In this document: in pieces, positions 30,967-38,772 of the stretch | Position numbering within the stretch: the first letter of the stretch is position 1 | Layout of the letters: each line of letters starts with the position of its first letter | From: an uncultured Prevotellaceae bacterium | GTDB lineage: Bacteria; Bacteroidota; Bacteroidia; Bacteroidales; Bacteroidaceae | Assembly (NCBI GenBank): GCA_900316985.1 | Contig: ONFE01000017.1 | Span: forward strand, 1-48,931 | Direction of reading: 5' to 3' | Length of the DNA: 48,931 nt | Program-made: the position numbers and the translations under genes | Notes under the pieces: generated by a model | The model's input: the letters and a program-made list of their open reading frames with translations, nothing else | Databases searched by the model: none | Told to the model about the DNA's origin: nothing

Positions 30967-32118
30967 TTATGGAATTTGACTGTAAACGTGAGAGATGCCT
31001 TTGGAAATGGTTTCCCACGAGCGGTTGCCTTGGATATAGTCTTCAGCAATGTTTTTCCGCATTTTTTCTAGAAGTGAAGTGTCTGTGAGTAGGGCCTCAA
31101 TGGCTTGTGAGAGTGCTTTGCTGTCTTTGGGCGGCACAATCATACCATGGCGACCGTCGGTTACCATTTCTGACAACCCTCCCACATTGGTCGCAATGAC
31201 CGGGGAGTTGAGTGCAAACGCCGACATGATGACACCGCTTTGGGTGGCATCGATATATGGGCACACCACAAACGCAGCCTTCCTGATAAAGCCTACCAGT
31301 TCTTCCGTGGTAATATAGCGGTTGTGAAGTTCCAAGAAGCCGGCCTCCATATATGGCGAAATATCGAAATAGATGGTTCCCTTACCTGCAATAATCAGTC
31401 TGGCATCAGGACGCTTAGCATGCACTTCCTTCATGGCTTCACACAGTATGTCGATTCCTTTGTAGCTGGAAATGCTTCCGAAAAACAACACGTATCCCTC
31501 AGTCGCCGGGTATTGGGGCTTCGTTGACTGAAGATGAGTATAGATGCTCAGTTGTGAATTATAGACATGTTTCTTTTCCAAATGATTTCGACTGATGAAT
31601 ACCTCTCGTTGCGACTGGTTCAGGATGAGGAAATTAGAAACCAGTCTGAAAGCCAATCCCCGATGGATTTTGTTACGCAAGTCGTCGTTGCTCGAATGGC
31701 TTAGCGGGTCATGTACGGTGAGCAGCATTCGTTTGCGGAGGAAATACAGACACAGTTCGCCAAGGTTTAATGGTGAAGTGATATGCACGACATCGACTTT
31801 TTTCTTAAGCAAGAACAACGTGAGTTTGATGATTGCCCAAATACTTGAAGGGGAATAGTTTTTCGTACTGGGCATGTTTACAATGTAAGTCTTCGACAAA
31901 TCCACAATATTTCCTAATGCCTCCATTCCTCTATAATCCGTAGCGGGAACTACGGAACTGCATTTTTTCAATCTATCGATATTGAGGAGCGTCAGTTTCT
32001 TTGTGTCATCACTTACCTTTATGATATAGATGATGTCGTTATTCTCTTGCAGATGTTGAATGAGCGGTGCATCGCAGTCGGCAAAATGAGGAACCGATAT
32101 GTAGGCTATCTTCTTCAT
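30967..32118 (-). CDS. Glycosyltransferase family 4
   Basis: This 383-residue GT-B enzyme begins MKKIAYISVPHFADCDAPLIQHL. It has MLLTVHDPLSHSS in the acceptor half and YVLFFGSISSYKGIDILCEAM, RLIIAGKGT, and ATQSGVIMSAFALNSPVIATNVGGLSEMV in the donor half. The usual E-x7-E is changed to a T..G...A pattern, as in some GT4 members. It overlaps the pyruvyltransferase by one base. Donor and acceptor are unknown. Confidence 0.9.
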   Translation of the reverse strand: MKKIAYISVPHFADCDAPLIQHLQENNDIIYIIKVSDDTKKLTLLNIDRLKKCSSVVPATDYRGMEALGNIVDLSKTYIVNMPSTKNYSPSSIWAIIKLTLFLLKKKVDVVHITSPLNLGELCLYFLRKRMLLTVHDPLSHSSNDDLRNKIHRGLAFRLVSNFLILNQSQREVFISRNHLEKKHVYNSQLSIYTHLQSTKPQYPATEGYVLFFGSISSYKGIDILCEAMKEVHAKRPDARLIIAGKGTIYFDISPYMEAGFLELHNRYITTEELVGFIRKAAFVVCPYIDATQSGVIMSAFALNSPVIATNVGGLSEMVTDGRHGMIVPPKDSKALSQAIEALLTDTSLLEKMRKNIAEDYIQGNRSWETISKGISHVYSQIP

Positions 32119-33344
32119 TAAGTAAGGGCTGTTAGTATTTGTTGCATCATCTCATTGTAGCTTTCAAGGCATTGGGCTGCAAACTGTTCCGATTTCACAG
32201 TGTCGAAATTCTTCACCATTTGAAACACTTTATCTGCGTCAGGTACCTGTGGGTGGCGCGAAAGACTATCCGTACGATAGTCCTCGAGGCCGGCCTGGCT
32301 GAGAATATGTTTAATCTTGCTGGACTTGCTGTTCGCAACGAGACCGTTGAGATGTCGAGTTCCATAGGTGTCGAAACTGTAGAATGGTACCTGGTTGTGG
32401 AGCGATACCACGATAGGGTGCATGTTGTTTCCTACATAGCCTTGCGAATACTTTATTATGGCATACCAGTCAATGGGTGAGAGTGGAAGTCCAATGGAGT
32501 GGGGAAGTGAGCCAAAACTGTTGCCATGGGAAAATGGCAGCATGACGCAGGTTACTCCTTCGGCTTCGGCAAGTCGTGAAAAGGTTTCTATCCATTCTTG
32601 TGATACAGAAGGGCTGCTCTTGTCAAGGAAACTGAGCAGCATGTATTTTTCCGGAAGATGGAATCTGTTGAGGATATCTTCTCTTGAGGGAATCAGCGAC
32701 TTGGCATTCTGATTGAAGGCGAACACAGGGTCGGGCGTTATGGGGGGAACAGTCTGGTTCTTAGTGAGATAGACCATCATGTTACGCGTCCAGGTGTCTC
32801 TTGCCGAAATGTATTTGTAACTGAGAATGCGTTTTCTCATCTCCTTGCGAATGCGTGAGGAAATCAACTTGTATGAAGAATCCTGGCAGGATGCCGACAT
32901 CACGGCCATCGGGATGGGATGGTCGAGATAATCCTGCCATACTCCCCAAAAGGGATTTGGATATTCGCGGTCGGACGTGTTCTTACCAATAGAGATGATG
33001 CGTTTGCAAGGGAAAGTGATTCGCTCGAAGAGTGGATGACATTGTGCCACAGCATCACTTCCAACGATAACGGCATCAATGCCTTCTTTTTCTATGATTT
33101 GTGCCACTTCCTGCGAGTTCCTGCATAGGTCAGTCTCTTTCCATAATTGCTTGCGAACGGATGCCTGACATTCAAACTGAGTTTTTGGGGTACAATTGCG
33201 GTAGTATCTTTCTAAATCTTCAGGAATCCAGTTAATGATTACAGGAGTTTGTTGATGGTTTAGAAGATACATATATGAAGAGAACAACTGTAATGTTGCT
33301 CCGAAGTTACATGCAGAATGATATGCCAACAAGCCGATTCTCAT
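32118..33344 (-). CDS. Polysaccharide pyruvyl transferase family protein
   Basis: This 408-residue enzyme of the WcaK/CsaB family adds a pyruvate ketal to a sugar using phosphoenolpyruvate. The start MRIGLLAYHSACNFGATLQLFSSY holds the usual N..G..LQ motif. IDAVIVGSDAVAQ, YISARDTWTRNMM, ITPDPVFAF and YAIIKYSQGYVGNNMHPIVVSLHNQVPFYSF follow, the last being the conserved H-P/A block. It is soluble, as expected. Pyruvate would give the polymer a negative charge. The gene lies in the middle of the upstream block. Confidence 0.9.
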   Translation of the reverse strand: MRIGLLAYHSACNFGATLQLFSSYMYLLNHQQTPVIINWIPEDLERYYRNCTPKTQFECQASVRKQLWKETDLCRNSQEVAQIIEKEGIDAVIVGSDAVAQCHPLFERITFPCKRIISIGKNTSDREYPNPFWGVWQDYLDHPIPMAVMSASCQDSSYKLISSRIRKEMRKRILSYKYISARDTWTRNMMVYLTKNQTVPPITPDPVFAFNQNAKSLIPSREDILNRFHLPEKYMLLSFLDKSSPSVSQEWIETFSRLAEAEGVTCVMLPFSHGNSFGSLPHSIGLPLSPIDWYAIIKYSQGYVGNNMHPIVVSLHNQVPFYSFDTYGTRHLNGLVANSKSSKIKHILSQAGLEDYRTDSLSRHPQVPDADKVFQMVKNFDTVKSEQFAAQCLESYNEMMQQILTALT

Positions 33345-33389
33345 AGTATTTATATAACTATAGAAAGCGGCTTTTATTGTATGTCCTGG

Positions 33390-35015
33390 TCAAATATCCT
33401 TGAATAGAAGACGTGCTCCGTAGAGATGCCATCTATAAGAAGGTGTTATCCACGCACGGGTGGTAAGCAGGTTGCAACGGGTACGATGATCGAAGCCTCC
33501 TCCGTTGACAACGATATTCAGTCCGTCACGAAGATAATAATAGGCTCCGAATGCTTCGCTGCTTGTCAGATTCTTGTCGTATTCAATTCCAAAGGACACG
33601 CCTCTCATCTCGCTGTCGTCCATCAGTCGGGTTACCCAATAGTTTACTCCTCTGTCATCGTTGATGGCTCCATTGTCATTGTTGGTAATTTCAAAGGGTG
33701 CATTGTAGGGCTGATAGGCTCCTTCGTGTGAGGCAAATTGATAGTCTTGCATGTTGCTGCATACATACATCTGGCGGTTCAGGAATGTAATATCGGGAAG
33801 ATAGTGCCACACGTTTCCTACGATGTTTTCTATCCAGCGGTATCTCATGGGATTTCGTTCACGGGGCGACAGTCCTCTTTCAATCATGTTCGCGCGTCCC
33901 ATATAACTAAAGTGTGGAGCACTACAGGTTTCTGTCCAGTTGGTGCTTTGTGCACAGCTGCCGATGAAGCAGTCTGTTGTAATGTCGATGGGCGGACCGT
34001 CGAATGTGTAGATGGTTGAACGGCCGTCGTCTTTTAAGTCGGTGAGTCTGGCGAAGGTAAGAATATTCCTCTGGTTGCCCTTGCATATACAAATATTGGT
34101 ACCGACGTTCATTTTCTCAACTCTGCGATGTTTGCATTCAATCGTGTTGGTATTCTTCTTTTCTGTTTGGGCATAGTACCTCATGTCGGTATCCCATTCT
34201 TTCTCTATGGGCTGCTGATAGTCGGCGATGCCATAGCCGAAGATGGCATTCGTGTTGCGACATCCAAATTCTACGGCAATCAGCGAGAACAGCATGTCGA
34301 CTGTTCGCATGTCGTAAAGGGTGTATTGGGGACCGCGTTTTTGTGCAGCATCGAGAAATTGCTGTGCGGTGATGTTGGAGGTGGGAATCACATTGGCAAC
34401 CGACCGCAGCAGACTGTCTTTTCCCATATAGCCCTCGAAGGCTGAGACATATACGGCATCGAGTTCCTTCCCGTTTTCGATAAAGGCGGGATGAGGCTTG
34501 TCGCCTTTTCCCGAAACAACACGGTATTCATAACCGTTTTCAATAAATTTCTCAACATAGAATTTCGGAATCCTGACGAAAACGTCACCGTTGTTTCCGT
34601 CAACTGAAAACGAAGGGTCGTCGTCGAACGTTATGATGGTTTCCTCTCCCAGTCTCTTTATGTTGCATCTTTTAATCTCGCTCCAGGGATAAACCTGGTC
34701 ATAATCAGATTTTCCGGGGCTGCTGCCAACTCCGAATCTTGCTCTCAGCCCTTCTGCATCAAGACATCGTTCTCCCAAATCGTACGGGTCGTCTGTCTTC
34801 CAGCGCACGCCATATCGCTTGCCAATGGAATCCGTAATGGTTCTGTACTCCCAATCTTCTATGCTGGATTCTTCATCTTCTCCATAGGGAACGTCTTCAT
34901 AGCACGACACCCCAAAAAGAGCAAGAATCCCGCAGATAAATACATTGGTGGCAATTGTCAGGATTTTGCCGATTTGTCTTGTAGAGTAGTAATAGTATTT
35001 TGTTGGTTTCATCAT
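33390..35015 (-). CDS. Lipoprotein-like protein with a domain resembling phage-tail lectin-fold proteins
   Basis: This 541-residue protein has an N-terminal hydrophobic segment (ILTIATNVFICGILALFGVSC) with a lipobox-like GVSC. The middle, about residues 140-290, reads VFVRIPKFYVEKF, PHPAFIENG, DAVYVSAFEGYMGKDSLLRSVANVIPTSNITAQQFLDAAQKRG and LYDMRTVDMLFSLIAVEFG. That order (IPKFY, HPAF, GAYE, S..G..P..NIT, AR..G) recurs in structural proteins of gut phages with a formylglycine-enzyme/C-type lectin fold. The C-terminus FGAYYYLRDGLNIVVNGGGFDH...LYGARLLFKDI fits the end of such a fold. It lies between the flippase and the pyruvyltransferase, overlapping the former by 4 bp. A surface adhesin or glycan-binding role is inferred. 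Confidence 0.65.
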   Translation of the reverse strand: MMKPTKYYYYSTRQIGKILTIATNVFICGILALFGVSCYEDVPYGEDEESSIEDWEYRTITDSIGKRYGVRWKTDDPYDLGERCLDAEGLRARFGVGSSPGKSDYDQVYPWSEIKRCNIKRLGEETIITFDDDPSFSVDGNNGDVFVRIPKFYVEKFIENGYEYRVVSGKGDKPHPAFIENGKELDAVYVSAFEGYMGKDSLLRSVANVIPTSNITAQQFLDAAQKRGPQYTLYDMRTVDMLFSLIAVEFGCRNTNAIFGYGIADYQQPIEKEWDTDMRYYAQTEKKNTNTIECKHRRVEKMNVGTNICICKGNQRNILTFARLTDLKDDGRSTIYTFDGPPIDITTDCFIGSCAQSTNWTETCSAPHFSYMGRANMIERGLSPRERNPMRYRWIENIVGNVWHYLPDITFLNRQMYVCSNMQDYQFASHEGAYQPYNAPFEITNNDNGAINDDRGVNYWVTRLMDDSEMRGVSFGIEYDKNLTSSEAFGAYYYLRDGLNIVVNGGGFDHRTRCNLLTTRAWITPSYRWHLYGARLLFKDI

Positions 35016-36559
35016 TTTATTATAAGTTTTCTGATTTTCAGTAAAAAACTCTTGAAGAATTGTTTCTCATTGTCGTCAAGCACAAAAAGATATCCGAGTA
35101 CGCAATAGAGAATGACGTCCAACAGGCATGCCAGGCATAGTCTGGAGAAAGACGGTTGGAACAATCGGGTACATCCGTAGAGTGCCAGGCCGGTAATCAC
35201 AACAAGGAACAGATTGGGAGCGATGGCGCTTTTGAAATATGCGAACAGCGGGATTCGCTGCAGATGCCATGCAAAGTAAGCCCTGAGGGAGAGCACGAAA
35301 ACCTCGACGATGCATATTGCCATGAGTGCGGTGTCGGGCGCACCGCCTCTTTTCAGAACATAATATGCGAACACTAATCCGCTCAGCGTTGAAATGCAGA
35401 TGGTGATGGTGTAGGCTTTAATCTTTCCCGATGACTGGACGGCCGACATGAATCCCGACGATGCTTGCGTGATGATGGACAACACGATGACGAGGCGGGT
35501 GAAGGCAATCGTGAAGGGAGGAATTTTGCCAATCCAGATTTTGAAGATGTAAGGCAGTTCTATTACGAGCGGAATGGAAATGGCACAAAGGATAAACACC
35601 GAGTATTTGGTCAGCGCAAAGGTGAGGTTTGTCAGTCGCTGGTGTTCGTGAAGTCCCTCGCTTTCCATCAGTTGCGGGTTGATGCTCTTCTGGATGGTTG
35701 CCGAGAAATAGTTCAGCACGCCGTTCACTTGGTTGGCAATGCCGTAGGATGCGTTGATGATGGTGCCGAAGAAGGAGTTCAGTATAAGTGCGACGCCCTG
35801 GTTCCTTCCAATCAGGGCAAACGATGAAAGGGTGTTCCATCCTGCAAAGCTGGCAATCTCGACAAACAGTTTCTTGTTTCTCAGCGAAGGGAAGTGAATG
35901 TACAGGTCCTTGTATTTGTAGTGACAATAGAAATATTTTATCAGTAGGATAACCAGCGAGATGACAGCCGTGAATAATCCGTAGATTTCCAGTCGTCCGG
36001 CGGTGAACATTGTAAGTGAAAGTGCCAGTATGAGTCTCAGTACGGCCTCGATGATTCCTGTGATGGAAAAGAAGAGCATGTTCTCGTACGAGTTCAGGAC
36101 CGCGTCGAAAGGAACGGTAATGACCGTGAAGAAAATGCTGACGGAAAGGAATTGGAAGAGCAGGTATGCCACTTCCTTTTGGTCGTCACCGATGTTGAGC
36201 GCATAGTTCATCAGCAGAGGTATCGAAATCTCGATGAGCAAGACGATGACAATGCCAATCAGAATGTGCAGCAGAATGCTCAGGTTGTATACCTGCAGCA
36301 GTTTCGTATTGTCTCTCTCGCCTATGGTGACCGACAGGTAGCGTTGCGTGGAGACAGTCATGGCACTGTTGATGAACGCCAGCATGGCAATCACTCCGGC
36401 AATGAGATTGAAAAGTCCATAGTCTTTGTCGCCCAGCGCATGAAGCACCAGCGGAACGGTGAACAGTGAGATAGCCATGCAGATGACTATCTTCATGTAC
36501 AGGACGACGCTGTTGAATATGATTCTATGGTTGGATTCCATCTTTTCTGTATTTTCCAA
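35012..36559 (-). CDS. wzx: Polysaccharide flippase (Wzx-like)
   Basis: This 515-residue membrane protein has about 12-14 hydrophobic helices: VVLYMKIVICMAISLFTVPLVLHAL, LFNLIAGVIAMLAFINSAMT, FFTVITVPFDAVLNSYENMLFFSI and others. The early 'DYGLFNLI' and 'STQRYLSV' signatures are those of the MVF/Wzx oligosaccharide exporters. It would flip undecaprenyl-linked repeat units across the inner membrane before Wzy polymerisation. Its start overlaps the polymerase gene by about 35 bp, so one of the two starts may be shorter. Confidence 0.9.
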   Translation of the reverse strand: MENTEKMESNHRIIFNSVVLYMKIVICMAISLFTVPLVLHALGDKDYGLFNLIAGVIAMLAFINSAMTVSTQRYLSVTIGERDNTKLLQVYNLSILLHILIGIVIVLLIEISIPLLMNYALNIGDDQKEVAYLLFQFLSVSIFFTVITVPFDAVLNSYENMLFFSITGIIEAVLRLILALSLTMFTAGRLEIYGLFTAVISLVILLIKYFYCHYKYKDLYIHFPSLRNKKLFVEIASFAGWNTLSSFALIGRNQGVALILNSFFGTIINASYGIANQVNGVLNYFSATIQKSINPQLMESEGLHEHQRLTNLTFALTKYSVFILCAISIPLVIELPYIFKIWIGKIPPFTIAFTRLVIVLSIITQASSGFMSAVQSSGKIKAYTITICISTLSGLVFAYYVLKRGGAPDTALMAICIVEVFVLSLRAYFAWHLQRIPLFAYFKSAIAPNLFLVVITGLALYGCTRLFQPSFSRLCLACLLDVILYCVLGYLFVLDDNEKQFFKSFLLKIRKLIIK

Positions 36560-37706
36560 TTATATAGCCGAAGGTCAGCATGAATATATTAGCCCAGTAG
36601 TAGATGATGATATGTGAGATCATGGACTGGATGAAATAGATGATGAAGAGCATGGCCATTGGCGGAGCATACGGCGAGCGGTTGATAATCATCTTAACGA
36701 CGTAGAAGCCGAGAGTGATGAAGGCAGCCAAGTAGAGCAGCAGTCCCACAATTCCAAAGTCGTACGTCACTTCCAGAAAGTCGTTATGGGCCGATAGTTG
36801 CAGGGTGGAATCGTGCATCACGGCATTGTAGCCGTTGCCGAACAGCAAGGTTGTAGCTTCTTGCCCTTCAATCATCGACATCGTTTGTTCCCACACCACC
36901 AGTCGTCCGCTGCCCTGGTCCCTGTCGATGTTTTCAAAGCGGTTCATGATGTTCTCGCTGCCAGAGTCGTTTGTGGCAAACAGCACGAATATAGTTCCGA
37001 GCACGACGATGGCGAACAGGCTGCCGATGAAGGCCGACAGCTTGAATTTGTTGCGCACGTATTGTGAGATGAAGATATAGAAGAACAGCGAGATGGCCAG
37101 CGCCAGGATGCCGGAGCGTTTCAGCGAGGAGAACAGTACTACGATGACGATGAAGATGGCTGCCACTTTGATCAGTCTTGGCTTGATGAGCAGCAGCAGC
37201 GGAAGGGTGTAGAGCAGATAGTAGGAACTGATCAGATGGGCCATATCAAGGAAATTGATCTCTCTGAAAATGCTTATGTATTGCTTGATGAGCAACAGAA
37301 AGATGATAACAAACATGATGTAGTCTTCTTTCGTCCTGTCTGTCTGAATTGCTGTGTTATGCGCCGAAACCAGGGTGAAGGCGGGAAGTGAGAAAGAAAG
37401 AATGTAAAACGCTATCTCCGTGATTTTCGTTTCATTGGTGAGCATGATGGGCAGTATGGCCCATGTGAAGAAAATGGCATACAATTTGATGGGGAGTGGG
37501 AAATTGTAGAGATGATAGCTCTTGAAAAGCAGTTTGCAGATTGAACCCGCCCATACTAAGAATGTTGCCGCCTGGACAACACGTATAAAGGCAGACCCTT
37601 CAACTCCATGCTCCATTCCTCGCATATCCATATAGTCGGCCAGGCCTAACATAAATAATGCGAAAAGAAAATAAAGATGGCAGAGGGTATTAACCTTTAC
37701 TTGCAT
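36525..37706 (-). CDS. wzy: O-antigen polymerase/ligase family protein (Wzy-like)
   Basis: This 393-residue inner-membrane protein has about 10-11 helices. A large periplasmic loop carries LVVWEQTMSMIEGQEATTLLFGNGYNAVMHDSTLQLSAHNDFLEVTYDFGIVGLLLY, the conserved H-N-x-(Y/F)-L-E..Y..G block of the Wzy_C family. It polymerises lipid-linked repeat units at the reducing end. With wzx, wzz and wza next to it, a complete Wzy-dependent pathway is present. A ligase role cannot be excluded, but context favours polymerase. Confidence 0.88.
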   Translation of the reverse strand: MQVKVNTLCHLYFLFALFMLGLADYMDMRGMEHGVEGSAFIRVVQAATFLVWAGSICKLLFKSYHLYNFPLPIKLYAIFFTWAILPIMLTNETKITEIAFYILSFSLPAFTLVSAHNTAIQTDRTKEDYIMFVIIFLLLIKQYISIFREINFLDMAHLISSYYLLYTLPLLLLIKPRLIKVAAIFIVIVVLFSSLKRSGILALAISLFFYIFISQYVRNKFKLSAFIGSLFAIVVLGTIFVLFATNDSGSENIMNRFENIDRDQGSGRLVVWEQTMSMIEGQEATTLLFGNGYNAVMHDSTLQLSAHNDFLEVTYDFGIVGLLLYLAAFITLGFYVVKMIINRSPYAPPMAMLFIIYFIQSMISHIIIYYWANIFMLTFGYIIGKYRKDGIQP

Positions 37707-37725
37707 GGAAATCCAGCTCTTGGTT

Positions 37726-38760
37726 TTATTTTTTTATCAGAATGTAGCTGCAAGTGGCGATAAATGACAGGAAAAGCATGATTAATACGAAAATCATGCG
37801 CTTGGGACCAGACGGTTTTACGGGTACTGAGGCTCCTTTTATCATAGTGAAAGCCGGGGTACGCTCTTGTACTTTGGCCTTGGCTGCCTGATATTGGGTG
37901 ACCATGGCAGTATAGTTGTTGTATTTCAGCTGCATGTCGTTCTCCAGGTCGTTCTGTTTGGCGCGGTAACTCTCCAGAATGACCTCGCTGTTCGCATCGG
38001 AATAACTGCCGTAGAGGCGACGGGCTTTCTCATAACTGGTTTTAGCATCTTCCATCAGCTTTTTATAATAATCGAGGTCTGTCCTTGCTTTGTTAGTGCG
38101 GTATTCTGTAATGAAAGCCTGGAGCCTTGTGCGTACTGAGTCTGCGAGAGTCTTGCAAACGAGTGCGTCTTGTGCTTTTGTGTTGATGGAAATAACACCT
38201 GTCTTCTTGTCAATTACAAGAGCAATATTACTACGGACTGCACCAGCTATTTCATCGTCTTTCCTTGAGAGTTTATAGGGATTGAATTTTCCGCCCGTCA
38301 GTACTGCATTCTTTTCCTTTGATTTGAAAAGGTTCTTGATGGGATAGAGGATTTTACTCCACCAAGGGGATTTCTGATGCTTTTTCAGATATTCGTAGTA
38401 GGAGGTTTTGATTTCTCCATCCTGTGTTTCAACCTGAATGTTGAACAGATCGCAGACAAACTTGTTGTCTTCCATCAAGTCGGGGTAGAGTAGGGGGGTG
38501 ATGGCATCAGTGGTCTGCATGTCGCCAAGGTCGATGCCGAAGGAAGATGCAATGGAACCTAATGTTCCCCCGGACATGGAATTCTCCATTTCCGGTGCCA
38601 TTTTCGTATCCGAGGTGTAGTAACGTGGGATGCAAATGATGTACAGGCATGAGAGAACAAAGACAATGGGAAGAACTTTCACGAAAAGCATCTTCCGCTG
38701 CCATATCTTCTGAAACATTAGGCGGAGGTCGATGACCTCCAGTTCTTTATTGTCGCTCAT
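37726..38760 (-). CDS. wzz: Chain-length determinant protein (Wzz-like)
   Basis: This 344-residue protein has the classic polysaccharide co-polymerase layout: a cytoplasmic start (MSDNKELEVIDLRLMFQKIW), TM1 (VLPIVFVLSCLYIICI), a periplasmic coiled region (about 55-310, with DLDYYKKLMEDAKTSYEKARRLYGSY), a PxxP segment SVPVKPSGPKR and TM2 (IFVLIMLFLSFIATCSYILI). No C-terminal kinase domain is attached, so it is Wzz-like or PCP2b-like. It sets polymer length with Wzy. It is the second gene of the operon, 12 bp after the export gene. Confidence 0.92.
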   Translation of the reverse strand: MSDNKELEVIDLRLMFQKIWQRKMLFVKVLPIVFVLSCLYIICIPRYYTSDTKMAPEMENSMSGGTLGSIASSFGIDLGDMQTTDAITPLLYPDLMEDNKFVCDLFNIQVETQDGEIKTSYYEYLKKHQKSPWWSKILYPIKNLFKSKEKNAVLTGGKFNPYKLSRKDDEIAGAVRSNIALVIDKKTGVISINTKAQDALVCKTLADSVRTRLQAFITEYRTNKARTDLDYYKKLMEDAKTSYEKARRLYGSYSDANSEVILESYRAKQNDLENDMQLKYNNYTAMVTQYQAAKAKVQERTPAFTMIKGASVPVKPSGPKRMIFVLIMLFLSFIATCSYILIKK

Positions 38761-38772
38761 AATCGTTCTTCG

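Noticed and set aside
33390-35015. Diversity-generating retroelement target
   Set aside because: The protein has a lectin-fold resemblance, but no reverse transcriptase, accessory gene or template repeat is present in the window.
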